Below, one piece after another: positions 7,962 to 16,463 of a DNA stretch of 64,000 nucleotides. Source of the DNA: Pedobacter terrae (GTDB lineage Bacteria > Bacteroidota > Bacteroidia > Sphingobacteriales > Sphingobacteriaceae); the NCBI RefSeq assembly GCF_900100705.1, contig NZ_FNCH01000013.1, forward strand, positions 1 to 64,000, in the 5' to 3' direction. The notes beneath the pieces were generated by a model, which was not told the origin of the DNA, made no database searches, and saw nothing but the letters and a program-made list of their open reading frames with translations. The position numbers were made by a program, and so were the translations under genes. Each line of letters begins with the position of its first letter. The stretch's first letter is position 1.

Positions 7962-10346
7962 ATGTTCGTACTAAAAAGAGATGGCCGGAAAGAACCGGTG
8001 CAATTTGACAAAATCACAGCACGTATTCAAAAACTTTGCTATGGTTTAAATTCAGATCTTGTGGATCCGATTGACGTTGCCAAAAAGGTAATCGAAGGTT
8101 TATACGATGGGGTAACCACGTCTGAGCTGGATAACCTTGCTGCAGAAACAGCTGCCTCGTTAACCACCAAACACCCTGATTATGCTTTGTTGGCCTCGCG
8201 TATTGCGGTTTCCAACTTACATAAAAATACCACTAAGTCATTCTCGGGTACGATGAAAATGTTGTACGAATATTTCGATCCGAAAGCGCAGAAAGATGCT
8301 CCTCTTATCGCTGATGATGTTTATGAGATTATAGAAAAAAACAAGGATATTTTAGATAGTTCGATCATTTATGACCGCGATTTCGGCTTCGATTATTTCG
8401 GTTTTAAAACTTTAGAAAAATCGTACCTGTTAAAAGTTAATGGTCAGATTGTAGAGCGCCCTCAACATTTGTTTATGCGCGTTTCTGTTGGTATCCACAA
8501 AGAAGATATCGAAAGTGCCATTAAAACCTATAACTTAATGAGCGAGCGTTGGTTTACACATGCTACGCCAACTTTGTTCAATGCTGCTACACCAAAACCT
8601 CAAATGTCGTCATGTTTCTTATTAACCATGCAAGATGATAGCATTGAAGGTATTTACGATACTTTAAAGCAAACAGCTAAAATTTCGCAAAGTGCTGGTG
8701 GTATTGGTTTAAGCATCCACAACATCCGCGCCACCGGATCTTACATTGGTGGAACCAATGGTACAAGTAACGGTATTATCCCAATGTTACGCGTATTTAA
8801 CGATACTGCCCGTTATGTAGATCAGGGTGGGGGTAAACGTAAAGGTGCTTTTGCCATTTATTTAGAGCCTTGGCATGCCGATGTTTTCGAATTCTTAGAT
8901 CTTCGTAAAAACCACGGTAAAGAAGAAATGCGTGCACGTGATTTGTTCTATGCCCTTTGGATCAACGATTTGTTTATGCAACGTGTTAAAGATAATGGCG
9001 ACTGGACCTTATTCTGCCCGCACGAAGCACCAGGTTTAGCAGATTGTTTCGGTAAGGAATTCGAAGATTTATATACCAAATATGAAGCTGAAAACCGTGG
9101 CCGTAAAACCATTAAAGCGCAGGAACTTTGGTTTGCTATCTTAGATTCGCAAATTGAAACCGGTACACCTTATATGTTGTTTAAAGATGCAGCGAACAGC
9201 AAATCTAACCAGCAGAATTTAGGTACCATCAAAAGTTCTAACCTGTGTACCGAAATTATCGAATATACCTCTAAAGATGAAGTTGCGGTTTGTAACTTAG
9301 CTTCACTGGCATTGCCTCGTTTCGTTATTAACGGTGCTTTCGATCACCAAAAATTATACGATGTAACTTATCAGGCTACGTTAAACCTAAATAAGATCAT
9401 CGACCACAACTATTATCCTGTACAGGAAGCAGAAAACTCTAACATGCGCCATCGTCCGGTTGGTTTAGGTGTGCAGGGTTTGGCTGATGCCTTTATCTTA
9501 ATGCGTTTACCTTTCGAAAGTGATGAGGCTAAACGGTTAAATAAAGACATTTTCGAAACGATTTATTTTGCTTCAATGACCGCTTCACATGATTTAGCTG
9601 TGAAAAACGGTCCTTACCAAACTTTTAAAGGTTCACCGTTATCGAAAGGTAAATTCCAGTTCGATTTATGGAATGTAACACCAGATAGCGGCCGTTGGGA
9701 TTGGGATGCATTACGTAAAAAGGTAGTTAAAGATGGTGTGTACAACTCATTATTGGTTGCACCGATGCCAACTGCATCTACTTCGCAGATTTTAGGTAAC
9801 AATGAGTGTTTTGAACCATATACGTCAAATATTTACACCCGTCGTGTATTAAGTGGAGAGTTTGTGGTAGTAAATAAACACTTATTGAAAGATTTAGTAG
9901 CTTTAGGTTTATGGAACAACGATATGAAAAATCAGATCATATTGGCTAACGGTTCAATCCAGGCTATTGATTCTATTCCAGATTACATTAAAGAATTGTA
10001 TAAAACGGTTTGGGAGATTAAAATGCGTAATATCATCGATATGGCTGCTGACCGTGGTGCCTATATCTGCCAGTCGCAATCGTTAAACTTGTTCGTAAAT
10101 GCACCAAATACATCAAAATTAACTTCAATGCACTTTTATGCATGGGAGAAAGGTTTAAAAACCGGCATGTATTACCTGCGTACACAAGCTGCTTCTCAAG
10201 CGGTTAAATTTACTGTAGAGAACCAGGGTGGAAAAGCAATTGAAGCGGTTATTCCTGCTCAAATCCCACAAGATCAGGTGGCAGAAGAAATCGTTGACGG
10301 ACCAGTTTGTTCAATGGAAGAAGGCTGTATTAGCTGTTCTGGATAA
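7962..10346 (+). CDS. nrdA: Ribonucleoside-diphosphate reductase, class Ia alpha subunit
   Basis: NrdA is the catalytic subunit that reduces NDPs to dNDPs. An N-terminal ATP-cone allosteric domain spans about residues 1-90 (KRDGRKEPVQFDKI). The active-site set includes SSCFLL (first redox Cys), SAGGIGLSIHNIRA, NLCTEI (thiyl-radical Cys with Asn and Glu), VCNLASLAL (second redox Cys) and PTASTSQILGNNECFEP. The C-terminal tail carries C789 and C792 in GCISCSG, the shuttle cysteines reduced by thioredoxin or glutaredoxin. Length 794 aa is normal. It forms an operon-like pair with nrdB. A REP-like repeat and a terminator follow. Confidence 0.97.
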   Translation: MFVLKRDGRKEPVQFDKITARIQKLCYGLNSDLVDPIDVAKKVIEGLYDGVTTSELDNLAAETAASLTTKHPDYALLASRIAVSNLHKNTTKSFSGTMKMLYEYFDPKAQKDAPLIADDVYEIIEKNKDILDSSIIYDRDFGFDYFGFKTLEKSYLLKVNGQIVERPQHLFMRVSVGIHKEDIESAIKTYNLMSERWFTHATPTLFNAATPKPQMSSCFLLTMQDDSIEGIYDTLKQTAKISQSAGGIGLSIHNIRATGSYIGGTNGTSNGIIPMLRVFNDTARYVDQGGGKRKGAFAIYLEPWHADVFEFLDLRKNHGKEEMRARDLFYALWINDLFMQRVKDNGDWTLFCPHEAPGLADCFGKEFEDLYTKYEAENRGRKTIKAQELWFAILDSQIETGTPYMLFKDAANSKSNQQNLGTIKSSNLCTEIIEYTSKDEVAVCNLASLALPRFVINGAFDHQKLYDVTYQATLNLNKIIDHNYYPVQEAENSNMRHRPVGLGVQGLADAFILMRLPFESDEAKRLNKDIFETIYFASMTASHDLAVKNGPYQTFKGSPLSKGKFQFDLWNVTPDSGRWDWDALRKKVVKDGVYNSLLVAPMPTASTSQILGNNECFEPYTSNIYTRRVLSGEFVVVNKHLLKDLVALGLWNNDMKNQIILANGSIQAIDSIPDYIKELYKTVWEIKMRNIIDMAADRGAYICQSQSLNLFVNAPNTSKLTSMHFYAWEKGLKTGMYYLRTQAASQAVKFTVENQGGKAIEAVIPAQIPQDQVAEEIVDGPVCSMEEGCISCSG

Positions 10347-10378
10347 ACTCCCAACCCTTAAAAGGGGTTTTAAGAGTG

Positions 10379-10444
10379 GCCGTCATGCTGAATTTATTTC
10401 AGCATCTGTACAACATAGGTCCTGAAACAAGTTCAGGATGACGA
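10379..10444. repeat. REP-like double hairpin (GTCATGCTGAA family)
   Basis: The first hairpin pairs ATGCTGAA with TTCAGCAT; the second uses CCTGAA and TTCAGG and ends in GATGACG. It is placed between nrdA and its terminator. Confidence 0.75.
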
Positions 10445-10458
10445 ATCTAATAATATCG

Positions 10459-10495
10459 TAAGGTTTTGGGCAAATGCTCAAAACCTTATTTTTTG
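10459..10495 (+). terminator. Terminator after nrdA
   Basis: TAAGGTTTT (10459-10467) pairs with AAAACCTTA (10480-10488), followed by T6. Confidence 0.85.
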
Positions 10496-10543
10496 TTTAT
10501 ATTTTTGTATTACAATAAGGTTTACCTTAAACCTTTACATCTT

Positions 10544-10765
10544 ATGCCTTATACCTCAACTCATAGCAAACACGAAATCATTCCTTGCGAAAGATGCGGA
10601 ACCGCTATAGAGTGCAAGGCAAATTCATATACCAAATGTCAGTGTAGCGTAGTGCAACTTAGCATTAACGAAGTGCAATACATATCCGAACTGTACGATG
10701 GCTGCCTCTGCGCTAAATGCCTGTTCGAACTGCAACAGGAATACAGAGAAGAAATAGGCGTATAA
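10544..10765 (+). CDS. Small cysteine-rich (CWC-like) protein
   Basis: This 73-aa protein has a paired-cysteine pattern: CERCGTAIECKAN, KCQCSVVQL, then DGCLCAKCLFELQ. The pattern looks like the cysteine-rich CWC family (PF14375-like), probably a zinc-binding mini-domain. The function is unknown. I chose ATG 10544 (MPYTSTHSKHE) because the 26 residues encoded further upstream come from the nrdA terminator region and are not conserved-looking. It is a monocistronic gene with no obvious partner. Confidence 0.7.
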   Translation: MPYTSTHSKHEIIPCERCGTAIECKANSYTKCQCSVVQLSINEVQYISELYDGCLCAKCLFELQQEYREEIGV

Positions 10766-11292
10766 GATTTTCCAAAGTCATACGGCCTAAGTTACTTTGT
10801 CTGTGTTGCCCAGATCAAAACCTGTCTTTTTTATTGATTGATGAAATATGGCATTCGTGCAATCTGGTTTAGTTAACGTGGTTTCTGCTCTTTTTAGGAA
10901 ATACATTTATCTCAGGTCACTTGTATTTAAATAAATCACTAAAATTGATTTATTGATGTATCCTAATTCGGACAGTTGTATAGGTCCAAAAAAGGACATA
11001 TTTTTCTGATTAATTGTAATATATAAAATTAAAATTTCTATAGGTATTACTGAAGACCTAAAAGGTTAGTTTTTAGCCTTTATAAGCGTTCAGCTAGGGT
11101 ATTCTCCAAAATGTCATCTGCAGATGATATTTTGCTCTCAATCGATCCTGAGTCGTTTTTAAGGCTTTAAAATCAATAAAAAATAGTTTGAAAATAAGGG
11201 CTGAAAATGGTAACAAAGCACGCCGTTTGATATCTAGATCGTGCTTGATAAATGGTTTATCAGGTTAAAAAAAAAGAAAAAATTATAACATT
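10766..11292. promoter_or_regulatory. Gene-free region upstream of the flotillin-like gene, with a palindrome
   Basis: Within it, 11108-11133 is a 26-base dyad: AAAAT, G, TCATCTG / CAGATGA, T, ATTTT, perfect except for one G/T position. A second hairpin (AATAAATCA / TGATTTATT) is at 10930-10954. These may be operator sites; I see no gene. Confidence 0.45.
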
Positions 11293-13260
11293 ATGGAAGC
11301 GCTCATTTCTAATTACTGGTGGGTTTTAGTGGCACTGTTGTGCATCATTTTATACAAATATATTTTACGTTTCTTATTCGGGATGGTCATTGTACCCGAA
11401 GACAGGATCGGATTAATTACTAAAAAATTTGTCCTCCTGGGTTCCGATCGGGAACTGCCCGACGGGCGTATTATTGCCATTAGGGGCGAAGCAGGTTTTC
11501 AGGGCAAAACCTTGGCGCCTGGGTTGTATTTCGGAATGTGGTTTTGGCAGTATAGTGTTACTATGGAACAGTTTACCATTATTCCTGAAGGAAAAATTGG
11601 GTTGATTATGGCTAAAGATGGTTCAGAAATCCCAACAGGGAATATCCTGGGGCAAAAAGTAGAGTCTGATAATTTTCAGGATGCAGTGAAGTTCCTCGAA
11701 AATGGTGGTCAGCGGGGTAGGCAAACGGCTTATATTACTTCCGGTTCATACCGGATTAATACCATGCTTTTTCAGGTTTCGGTTACCGATATGATCCGGA
11801 TTCAGGAGAGCATGGTAGGGATTGTAACTACGCTGGATGGTTTACCGATCGAAGCCAACCAGATTGCAGGTAAACTGGTAGAAGGCCACAATAATTTCCA
11901 GGATTTTGATGCCTTTATAAAACATGGTGGTAACCGGGGTTTACAGCCACAGGTAATTCTGGCTGGTTCATACAATTTAAATCCATGGGCTATCCAGTTA
12001 GAAGAAATACCCATGACCGAAATTGCCATCGGTTACGTAGGCGTGGTGATTTCGTTTATTGGTAAAGAAGGTGATGATTTAACCGGTGTTGATTTCAAAC
12101 ATGGTAATATTGTGGCCAGAGGATCCAAAGGTGTTTGGCTGGAGCCACTTGGTCCGGGTAAGTACCCAATTAACAAATACATTATGAAGGTAGAACTGGT
12201 ACCTACAACCAATTTGGTGCTCAACTGGGCTTCGGCACGTAGCGAAGCGCATAACCTGGATAAAAACCTGTCCACCATTACTGTTCGTTCTAAAGATGGT
12301 TTCCCGTTCAACCTGGATGTGGCGCAGATTATCCACGTGCCTACAACCGAAGCACCAAAAGTAATTGCCCGTTTTGGCAATATGGTGAATCTGGTTTCGC
12401 AGGTTTTAGAACCTACCATTGGTAACTATTTCCGTAACTCCGCACAGGGCAGTGATGTGATTGCCTTCTTAAGCACCCGAAAAGAACGCCAGGAATCGGC
12501 TAAAGAACACATCCGTAAAGTGCTTGATGAATATAACGTAAATGCGGTTGATACCCTGATCGGTGACATTGTTCCACCAGAATCGTTAATGAAAACCCTA
12601 ACGGACCGTAAAATTGCGGAAGAGCAAAAGGTGACTTACGAAACCCAAAAACAGGCACAGGAAACCCGTCAGGGGATGGAAAAAGAAACCGCGATTGCCG
12701 ATATGCAAAAAGATATTGTGAAAGCGCAACAAAGTGTAGAGATTGCCGAACGTACCGCAAGTGCAACCGTGAAAAAATCGGAAGGTGATGCGGCCGGAGT
12801 AAAACTCGCAGTAGGAGCAGAGGCTGAGGCCACAAAAATGAGGGCACATGCTGAAGCTGAAGCCACCAAAGCAAGGGCACAAGCCGATTCGGAAGCGATT
12901 AAATTAAGGGCATCGGCAGAGGCCGAACAGATTTCGTTAACCGGTAGTGCCGAAGCAGGTAAAATTTTAGCGGTAGGTAAATCAACCGCCGAAGCTTACG
13001 AACTTGCCGTTAAAGCTTTAGGTGGTGAAAACTTTACCCGTTATAAAATTACAGAAGAGTTATCGAAAGGTAATGTGAAACTGATTCCTGATGTATTAAT
13101 TGGTGGCAACGGCGGTAATCATGGAGGATCAGCTATGGATGGCTTATTAGGCTTGAAGCTGATGGAATTAATGGACCCTCATGCACGTAAAGAAGTCGTA
13201 GCCGTAGCGGAGATTGTAGAAACAAAACCGAAACCTAAAAAGGATAATATTAATCCATAA
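11293..13260 (+). CDS. Flotillin-like SPFH/band-7 membrane protein
   Basis: The 655-aa protein starts with a membrane segment (residues about 8-28), so the rest is probably anchored at the membrane. Residues 30-300 form about four related beta-repeats; two are clear, 97-165 (PEGKIGLIMAKDG, NFQDAVKFLENGGQRG, GSYRIN) and 172-240 (MVGIVTTLDG, NFQDFDAFIKHGGNRG, GSYNLN). An SPFH domain follows (about 305-430, ending ALIGDIVPPE-like TLIGDIVPPESL). Residues 435-560 are a long Ala/Glu-rich coiled coil typical of flotillins. Flotillins form large membrane-associated oligomers that organise membrane domains. The repeated N-terminal part is longer than in standard FloT. It stands alone with its own terminator. 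Confidence 0.85.
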   Translation: MEALISNYWWVLVALLCIILYKYILRFLFGMVIVPEDRIGLITKKFVLLGSDRELPDGRIIAIRGEAGFQGKTLAPGLYFGMWFWQYSVTMEQFTIIPEGKIGLIMAKDGSEIPTGNILGQKVESDNFQDAVKFLENGGQRGRQTAYITSGSYRINTMLFQVSVTDMIRIQESMVGIVTTLDGLPIEANQIAGKLVEGHNNFQDFDAFIKHGGNRGLQPQVILAGSYNLNPWAIQLEEIPMTEIAIGYVGVVISFIGKEGDDLTGVDFKHGNIVARGSKGVWLEPLGPGKYPINKYIMKVELVPTTNLVLNWASARSEAHNLDKNLSTITVRSKDGFPFNLDVAQIIHVPTTEAPKVIARFGNMVNLVSQVLEPTIGNYFRNSAQGSDVIAFLSTRKERQESAKEHIRKVLDEYNVNAVDTLIGDIVPPESLMKTLTDRKIAEEQKVTYETQKQAQETRQGMEKETAIADMQKDIVKAQQSVEIAERTASATVKKSEGDAAGVKLAVGAEAEATKMRAHAEAEATKARAQADSEAIKLRASAEAEQISLTGSAEAGKILAVGKSTAEAYELAVKALGGENFTRYKITEELSKGNVKLIPDVLIGGNGGNHGGSAMDGLLGLKLMELMDPHARKEVVAVAEIVETKPKPKKDNINP

Positions 13261-13280
13261 TTTAGTTTAATCAGATTGGA

Positions 13281-13313
13281 AAGCCTCGATGGAAATCGGG
13301 GCTTTTTCTTTTT
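13281..13313 (+). terminator. Terminator after the flotillin-like gene
   Basis: AAGCCTCGAT pairs with ATCGGGGCTT (one G-T pair), followed by a T-rich tract. Confidence 0.8.
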
Positions 13314-13390
13314 ATTAGTTAATGATCCTGGTTCGTGCTTTGTCGGTTGGTGGGTTAACGTTAATAATTGCAATAAACATGCTATCTAAA

Positions 13391-13498
13391 CGGGATAGAA
13401 ATGGCAGCCTCCGATTTAAGCACTTATCTTTGTTGTTTTATAGCGTGCTTGGTTTTTTCACAGGTTTCATCGGAGCTATAATGGATAGCCCGACTGAC
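13391..13498 (-). repeat. Structured intergenic element, long-stem copy
   Basis: Read on the minus strand it has GGGCTATCC, ATAGCTCCGAT, a long internal stem-loop, then ATCGGAGGCTGCCA. These blocks match the copy at 3398-3445, but the loop is replaced by the same hairpin found at 3553-3620. Confidence 0.6.
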
Positions 13499-13581
13499 AA
13501 ACGTTTGAAATGTTGCTTTTGCTTTTCCTAAAAATAGAAAACAATTACATAATTATGCCGTTCTACTTTTAAACAAAATAG

Positions 13582-13589
13582 TAACTTTG
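13582..13589 (+). promoter_or_regulatory. -7 promoter box of aguB
   Basis: TAACTTTG matches TAnnTTTG and lies 89 bases before the aguB ATG; no clear -33 element is visible. Confidence 0.5.
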
Positions 13590-13678
13590 CAACCTAATTT
13601 TGAATGAATGAATTTTGAATGATTAAATGATATACAAATCACTCATTTTATCATTCTATCATCCAATAATTTTAAAAA

Positions 13679-14554
13679 ATGAAGAAAGTAAATGTTGGCT
13701 TGGTGCAGATGAGCTGTACTAAAGATAAACAAGAAAATTTAGATAAAGCGATCGCGAAAGTAAGAGAAGCAGCTGCAAAAGGTGCGCAGATTGTATGTTT
13801 GCAGGAGCTTTTTACTTCCCTGTATTTCTGCGATGTTGAAGATTACGACAATTTCGATTTAGCTGAAGCTATTCCTGGTCCTTCTACGGATGCTTTGCAG
13901 GTGGTGGCTAAAGAATTGGGTGTGGTAATTATTGCTTCTTTGTTTGAAAAACGTGCTGAAGGTTTGTACCACAATACCACAGCTGTTTTAGATGCAGACG
14001 GTTCTTATTTAGGTAAATACCGTAAAATGCATATTCCTGATGATCCCGCTTTCTACGAAAAATTCTATTTTACCCCAGGCGATCTAGGTTACAAGGTCTT
14101 CGAAACCAAATTTGCAAAGATCGGTATCCTGATCTGTTGGGATCAATGGTATCCTGAAGCTTCTCGTATTACGGCCTTAATGGGTGCTGATATCATGTTC
14201 TATCCAACAGCAATAGGATGGGCAACAGACCAGGACGAAGAGACTAACCAAGACCAATACAATGCTTGGCAAACGATTCAGCGCTCGCATTCGGTAGCCA
14301 ATGGCGTTCCGGTGGTGAGTGTAAACCGTGTTGGTTTTGAACAGGATGGTGCAATGAAATTTTGGGGTGGCAGTTTTGCTACAAATGCTCAGGGTAAATT
14401 ACTTTATCTGGCATCCCATGATCAGGAAGAAACTGAAGTGGTAGAATTGGATCTGGATCAAAGCGATTTTATGCGTAAACACTGGCCATTTTTAAGAGAT
14501 AGAAGAATTGACTCTTACCAGCCGATTACGAAAAGATATATTGATGGGGATTAA
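13679..14554 (+). CDS. aguB: N-carbamoylputrescine amidase
   Basis: AguB hydrolyses N-carbamoylputrescine to putrescine, CO2 and ammonia, the last step of the agmatine route to polyamines. It is a nitrilase-superfamily enzyme with the catalytic triad E43 (CLQELFTSLYF), K116 (GKYRKMHIPDD) and C153 (ILICWDQWYPE). The AguB signatures MFYPTAIGW and QRSHSVANG are present. The 291-aa length is normal. The partner aguA lies about 730 bp downstream on the same strand, separated by a small four-helix-bundle gene and tandem repeats. Confidence 0.95.
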   Translation: MKKVNVGLVQMSCTKDKQENLDKAIAKVREAAAKGAQIVCLQELFTSLYFCDVEDYDNFDLAEAIPGPSTDALQVVAKELGVVIIASLFEKRAEGLYHNTTAVLDADGSYLGKYRKMHIPDDPAFYEKFYFTPGDLGYKVFETKFAKIGILICWDQWYPEASRITALMGADIMFYPTAIGWATDQDEETNQDQYNAWQTIQRSHSVANGVPVVSVNRVGFEQDGAMKFWGGSFATNAQGKLLYLASHDQEETEVVELDLDQSDFMRKHWPFLRDRRIDSYQPITKRYIDGD

Positions 14555-14701
14555 GTAGGTCGGAGGTCAGGAGACCGAAGTCTGAAGTCCAGGCGTGTAA
14601 ATTCAAATGACAAAGGTTTGGATTGAATTTTAAGAAGTTGTAATTTGTATATATAAATTATATCAGAAATACTTGATTTTCGAACTTTAACTTTTGAAAA
14701 A

Positions 14702-15055
14702 ATGGCATTTAAATTTGAGAAACTTAAAGTCTGGCAAAAAGCTTTAGACCTTGCAGATGAGATAGATAAAATGACAAAATTTTTCCCAAAAGAAGAGGTT
14801 TATGTGCTAACATCGCAAGCGAAACGGGCAGCAGATTCCATTTCTATGAACATAGCAGAAGGGAGCACAGGACAAAGCAATCCAGAATTTAAAAAGTTTC
14901 TGGGTTATGCGTTAAGATCAGATATAGAGGTGGTCAATTGTTTACACTTAGCTCTCAGGAGAGGATATATTACTGAAGAAATCTTTCGAAAACATTATCA
15001 GGCATGTGAAGAAGTTTTGATCATGATTTCGGCCTTAATCAAATCGCTAAATTGA
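14702..15055 (+). CDS. Four-helix-bundle protein (23S rRNA intervening-sequence protein family)
   Basis: This 117-aa protein has the family signature FEKLKVWQKALDLADEI at the start, then QAKRAADSISMNIAEGS and a helix ending EEVLIMISALIKSLN. Members (PF05635-like) are small helical bundles found inside 23S rRNA intervening sequences or as stand-alone genes, and are proposed to bind nucleic acid or partner proteins; no reaction is established. Here it sits between aguB and aguA and just before a 46-bp tandem array. That position suggests insertion into an older aguB-aguA unit. Identification of the family is firm; the role is unknown. Confidence 0.88.
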   Translation: MAFKFEKLKVWQKALDLADEIDKMTKFFPKEEVYVLTSQAKRAADSISMNIAEGSTGQSNPEFKKFLGYALRSDIEVVNCLHLALRRGYITEEIFRKHYQACEEVLIMISALIKSLN

Positions 15056-15089
15056 ATGAATCTGCGTTCAAAAAATCGGAATAGCATAT

Positions 15090-15273
15090 ATTCGGACTTT
15101 ATTAACACTAATTCACCCGACCTCGGACATCCGACTTTCGGACTTTATTAACACTAAATCACCGGACTTCGGACATCCGACTTTCGGACTTTACTAACAC
15201 TAAATCACCGTATCTCGGACATCCGACTTTCGGACTTTATTAACACTAAATCACCGGACTTCGGACATCCGAC
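15090..15273 (+). repeat. Four tandem 46-bp repeats upstream of aguA
   Basis: Copies run 15090-15135, 15136-15181, 15182-15227 and 15228-15273, plus a partial TTCGGAC at 15274-15280. Each unit has TTCGGACTTTATTAACACTA and then the palindrome TCGGA-CA-TCCGA; unit junctions form a second palindrome CCGA-CTT-TCGG. Copies differ at few positions. The array ends 15 bases before the aguA ATG, so it occupies the aguA leader. Confidence 0.92.
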
Positions 15274-15288
15274 TTCGGACTAAAAAAT

Positions 15289-16365
15289 ATGTCAAACTTT
15301 CCGCCAAGAAAAGATTTAAATATCAATCAATTCGATTATTCGCCGAAGCAGCAAGGTTATGCTTTCCCCGCTGAATGGGCTAAACATGAGGCTACCTGGT
15401 TAAGTTGGCCGCACAAAGAAGCCAGTTGGCCGGGTAAGATCGAAACGATTTATGAGCCTTACTGTCAGTTTATTAAAGCTGTTGCCGAAGGTGAAAAGGT
15501 ACGGATTAATGTAAAAGACGAAGAAATGAAAACTTTTGCCATTGCCGAACTTCAAAAAGTAGCTGCCGATTTAACGCAGATTGAATTTTATTTCAACGAA
15601 ACTAATGATGCCTGGTGCCGTGATCATGGACCGGCATTTGTGGTTAAAGGGAACGAAAAAGCAGTGATAGATTGGGGTTACAATGCCTGGGGCGGTAAAT
15701 ATCCACCGTTTGACCTGGATGATGTTGTGCCTACCAAAATTGCGAAACATTTTAATTTACCATTGTTCAATCCCGATATTGTAATGGAAGGTGGTTCAGT
15801 AGAATTTAATGGCGCCGGAACGGTTTTAACCACTACAGCCTGTTTGTTAAACGAGAACCGCAATCCACATTTAACAAAAGAACAGATTGAGCAATATTTA
15901 CTCGAATATTACGGACAGGACCAAGTGTTATGGTTGGGCGATGGAATTGTAGGTGATGATACCGATGGTCACATTGATGATATTACCCGTTTTGTAAATG
16001 AGGATACTGTTTTAACGGTTGTAGAAAGTAATCCTATGGATGAAAATTATATCTTGTTACAAGAGAATCTTGAGATATTAAAAGCTATGAAGCTGAAAGA
16101 TGGTCGCTCGTTAAATATTGTAGAACTGCCGATGCCATCACCAGTAATTTACGATGATACACGTTTGCCTGCATCTTATGCGAATTTTTACATTGCCAAT
16201 GCAGCGGTAATTGTTCCGGTTTTTGATGATGTAAACGACCAAAAAGCTTTAGATATTATCCAGGGCTGTTTCCCTGATCGCAAAGTGATCGGAATTAATT
16301 CAGTCGATATTATTTGGGGATTGGGCAGTTTTCATTGTTTAAGTCAGCAGGAACCAGCGGTTTAA
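15289..16365 (+). CDS. aguA: Agmatine deiminase
   Basis: AguA converts agmatine to N-carbamoylputrescine plus ammonia, feeding AguB. The guanidino-modifying fold is shown by WLSWPHKEASWPG, NDAWCRDHGPAFV, VMEGGSVEFNG, GDDTDGHIDDI and the nucleophile Cys C350 in GSFHCLSQQEP. Length 358 aa is usual. Its leader contains the 46-bp palindromic tandem array, so its translation or transcription may differ from that of aguB. A GTTTTCAGTTAACAG repeat begins at its stop codon. Confidence 0.96.
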   Translation: MSNFPPRKDLNINQFDYSPKQQGYAFPAEWAKHEATWLSWPHKEASWPGKIETIYEPYCQFIKAVAEGEKVRINVKDEEMKTFAIAELQKVAADLTQIEFYFNETNDAWCRDHGPAFVVKGNEKAVIDWGYNAWGGKYPPFDLDDVVPTKIAKHFNLPLFNPDIVMEGGSVEFNGAGTVLTTTACLLNENRNPHLTKEQIEQYLLEYYGQDQVLWLGDGIVGDDTDGHIDDITRFVNEDTVLTVVESNPMDENYILLQENLEILKAMKLKDGRSLNIVELPMPSPVIYDDTRLPASYANFYIANAAVIVPVFDDVNDQKALDIIQGCFPDRKVIGINSVDIIWGLGSFHCLSQQEPAV

Positions 16366-16392
16366 GTTTTCAGTTAACAGTTGGTAGTTTGC
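16364..16392 (+). repeat. Stop-anchored TTTTCAGTT repeat after aguA
   Basis: GTTTTCAGTTAACAGTTGG begins directly after the aguA TAA, in the same orientation as copies after other genes. Confidence 0.5.
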
Positions 16393-16463
16393 ATTCAAAC
16401 TATAAAAATAAATAACACGTTCGGTCTTCGACAGGCTCAGACTGACAAACAATAAGATAACAA

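Noticed and set aside
12500..12882. Minus-strand open frames opposite the flotillin coiled coil
   Set aside because: They are shadows of the repetitive Ala/Glu-rich coding sequence.
15090..15273. Possible CRISPR array
   Set aside because: The 46-bp units are contiguous with no spacers, and no cas gene is in the window.
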